Assembly: GCA_003486675.1 (NCBI GenBank)
Contig: DNGG01000289.1
Span: 1-25,612 of the forward strand
Length of the DNA stretch: 25,612 nucleotides
Direction of reading: 5' to 3'
From: Cyanobacteria bacterium UBA11372
Lineage (GTDB): Bacteria; Cyanobacteriota; Cyanobacteriia; Cyanobacteriales; Aerosakkonemataceae
Positions within the stretch are counted from its first letter, which is position 1, and each line of letters opens with the position of its first letter. Of the stretch, positions 23,768 through 25,612 are shown one piece after another. Under the pieces are notes generated by a model. It was not told the origin of the DNA, did not search any database, and saw only the letters and a list, made by a program, of their open reading frames with translations. The translations under genes were made by a program, and so were the position numbers.

Positions 23768-25612
23768 ATGCAATCTGCTACTATCGAGCAACAAGCACCT
23801 TCGCTACCGCCGCTGATTTCCCGCGAAATTTTGTTCGGAAATCCAGAACGAACCAGTCCCAGACTTTCCCCGGATGGGAAGTATTTAGCATATATCGCGC
23901 CTGATGACAAGAACGTTTTGCAGGTGTGGCTAAAAACAGTAGGAAAAGAAGACGATCGGACAATCACCGCTGACAAAAAACGCGGGATTCGGATCTTTTT
24001 CTGGACATATAATACCGACGAGTTAATCTACATGCAAGACTCGGACGGCGACGAAAACTTTCACCTGTACTTAGTTAATATTCGGCATTCCCAGACTCTG
24101 TCTGGGAAGGATATTGTCCGCGATTTAACGCCATTCCAAGGAGTAAAAGCAGATCCAATCGGACTTGAACCCAAATTTCCGGATCGAGTATTGGTGGGAA
24201 TGAACTTAAATAACCCGCAAAAGTTTGATGTTTATCGCATCAATTTGAAAAATGGGGCAGTAGAATTCGATACCGAGAATCCAGGTAATATTATTAGCTG
24301 GAATGCTGATGCCGAATTCCAAGTTCGTGCGGCAAGTGCTAGCACGCCCGATGGGGGTTATGACCTTTTATATCGGGAAACGACGGATAAAGATTGGGAA
24401 ATTTTGCGCCACTGGGGACCAGACGATCAAGGCGGCGCAGTTAGTTTTTCGGCTGATGGGAAAACACTCTATATTGAAGGCAGTCACGATGCAAACGCGC
24501 TGCGTTTAATTGCCATAGATCTTGCCACTCGTCAGGAAAGTATTATTGCCGAAGATCCGCAATACGATGTCGGTCAGATAATGATACATCCGGTGACGCG
24601 AGTTATCGAAGCGGTTTCGTTTTTTAAAGACAAACAAGAATGGCAAGTACTCGACGCAAGTATAGCCGCAGATTTTGAAGCAATTTCGCAAGTTCGCCCC
24701 GGAGAATTCTACATCAGCAGCCGCGATTTGGCAGATAAAAATTGGCTAGTCGCTTACATGACAGATGATGGGCCAATTTATTACTATTCCTACAATCGCG
24801 AGTCTAAAAATAGTACGTTTCTGTTCAGCAATCAACCCAAATTAGAAGGGTTGCAACTCGCATCAATGCAACCAGTTTCCTATCCGGCGCGCGATGGCTT
24901 AACTATCCACGGTTACTTAACAACTCCTGTCAATATTCCTGCCCAAAATTTACCCACCGTCATGTTAGTTCACGGTGGCCCTTGGGGGCGCGATACTTGG
25001 GGTTACGATTCGGAAGCGCAATGGTTAGCCAACCGAGGTTATGCAGTTTTGCAAGTTAATTTTCGCGGTTCTACGGGGTACGGAAAAGCCTTTCTGAATG
25101 CCGGAAATCGCGAATGGGCAGCCAAAATGCACGACGATTTAATTGATGGCGTGAATTGGCTGATTGAAAAAGGCATTTCCGACCCACAAAAGATAGCGAT
25201 TATGGGCGGTTCCTACGGCGGGTATGCCACTTTAGTAGGGCTAACTTTCACGCCAGATACCTTCGCCTGCGGTGTGGATATTGTGGGGCCAAGTAATATA
25301 ATTACCCTGATCCAAACGATTCCGCCTTATTGGGAACCCTTGAAGGCAATGTTTTATCATCGGGTGGGTAATTTAGAAACAGAAGAAGAGTTTTTGAAGT
25401 CGCGATCGCCTCTATTTTTTGTAGACCGGATCGAGAAACCTTTGCTAATAGCTCAAGGGGCAAACGATCCCAGGGTAAAACAAGCAGAAGCCGACCAAAT
25501 TGTAGAAGCAATGCGAAAGGCAAACTTACCAGTTGAATATGTGCTTTATCCTGATGAAGGACATGGTTTTGCCCGACCGGAAAATCGACTGCATTTTTAT
25601 GCGATCGCCGAA
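23768..25612 (+). CDS. Prolyl-oligopeptidase-family (S9) serine hydrolase, 3' end outside window
   Basis: 615 codons are visible and the frame is open at the window edge. The N-terminal ~360 residues are beta-propeller-like, with repeated SPDGKYLAYIA- and SADGKTLYIE-type blades. The C-terminal part is an alpha/beta hydrolase: MLVHGGPWGRDTWGY (399-413, oxyanion region), NFRGSTGYG (431-439), the nucleophile elbow GGSYGGYA with S482, GANDPRV with D567 and DEGHGFARPEN with H599. The full triad is present. S9 enzymes of this type cleave short peptides, often as dipeptidyl or acylaminoacyl peptidases. No signal peptide is seen, so it is probably cytoplasmic. ATG 23768 follows GACGAGG at good spacing. 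Only a short C-terminal tail should be missing. Confidence 0.92.
   Translation, partial: MQSATIEQQAPSLPPLISREILFGNPERTSPRLSPDGKYLAYIAPDDKNVLQVWLKTVGKEDDRTITADKKRGIRIFFWTYNTDELIYMQDSDGDENFHLYLVNIRHSQTLSGKDIVRDLTPFQGVKADPIGLEPKFPDRVLVGMNLNNPQKFDVYRINLKNGAVEFDTENPGNIISWNADAEFQVRAASASTPDGGYDLLYRETTDKDWEILRHWGPDDQGGAVSFSADGKTLYIEGSHDANALRLIAIDLATRQESIIAEDPQYDVGQIMIHPVTRVIEAVSFFKDKQEWQVLDASIAADFEAISQVRPGEFYISSRDLADKNWLVAYMTDDGPIYYYSYNRESKNSTFLFSNQPKLEGLQLASMQPVSYPARDGLTIHGYLTTPVNIPAQNLPTVMLVHGGPWGRDTWGYDSEAQWLANRGYAVLQVNFRGSTGYGKAFLNAGNREWAAKMHDDLIDGVNWLIEKGISDPQKIAIMGGSYGGYATLVGLTFTPDTFACGVDIVGPSNIITLIQTIPPYWEPLKAMFYHRVGNLETEEEFLKSRSPLFFVDRIEKPLLIAQGANDPRVKQAEADQIVEAMRKANLPVEYVLYPDEGHGFARPENRLHFYAIAE

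Overview
The window is chromosomal DNA from a cyanobacterium, most likely a filamentous one of the Oscillatoriales type. The organism is inferred from three things: about 30 copies of the HIP1 octamer GCGATCGC, paired arrays of heptanucleotide short tandem repeats, and several families of small palindromic repeats typical of these genomes. No rRNA, tRNA, CRISPR array or insertion sequence was recognised.

Layout. 1-539 (minus) is the 5' part of an RmlD-type sugar-nucleotide reductase. 660-1208 (plus) is a lipoprotein nuclease of the staphylococcal nuclease family. 1332-7204 (minus) is the accessory-looking part: a 1276-aa DUF4157/eCIS-core protein with a C-terminal HTH-like segment and an HNH nuclease module, then a 247-aa unknown protein in the position of an immunity gene, then a YbjN-domain protein. 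No eCIS structural gene is in the window, so this looks like an orphan cargo locus. 7664-11751 holds a LapA-family membrane protein (minus), a 77-aa unknown, and two tandem 340-aa paralogs of a family I do not recognise. A decayed copy of the 77-aa gene lies between the paralogs, which suggests that a two-gene unit was duplicated. 11830-14827 is housekeeping: rsmI (minus), a small hypothetical (minus), a PfkB-family sugar kinase and a CysQ/IMPase-family phosphatase (both plus).

14990-23445 (minus) is a tightly packed envelope-glycan cluster. In transcription order it holds a DUF2142 membrane protein, a divergent methyltransferase, a Zn-ribbon methyltransferase, a second class I methyltransferase, a Dpm1-like GT2 with C-terminal membrane segments, a 685-aa membrane protein and a GT39/PMT-type glycosyltransferase. 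A plausible working model is that the GT2 makes polyprenyl-phosphate sugar, the GT-C-like membrane proteins use it on the far side of the membrane, and the methyltransferases decorate the glycan. 23768 to the window end (plus) is an S9 prolyl-oligopeptidase-family hydrolase with its catalytic triad inside the window but its C-terminus outside.

The most unusual signals are these. A ~103-bp imperfect palindrome lies in frame inside the DUF2142 gene and supplies about 34 extra residues. The orphan eCIS-type nuclease toxin carries three N-terminal copies of a WRNISIEAP-containing repeat. Two convergent gene junctions share the same layout of four GGTAATR heptamers, a ~25-nt spacer and four CAATTA-type heptamers; one array contains the rsmI stop codon. 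All functional assignments come from reading motifs by eye; no database search was run.
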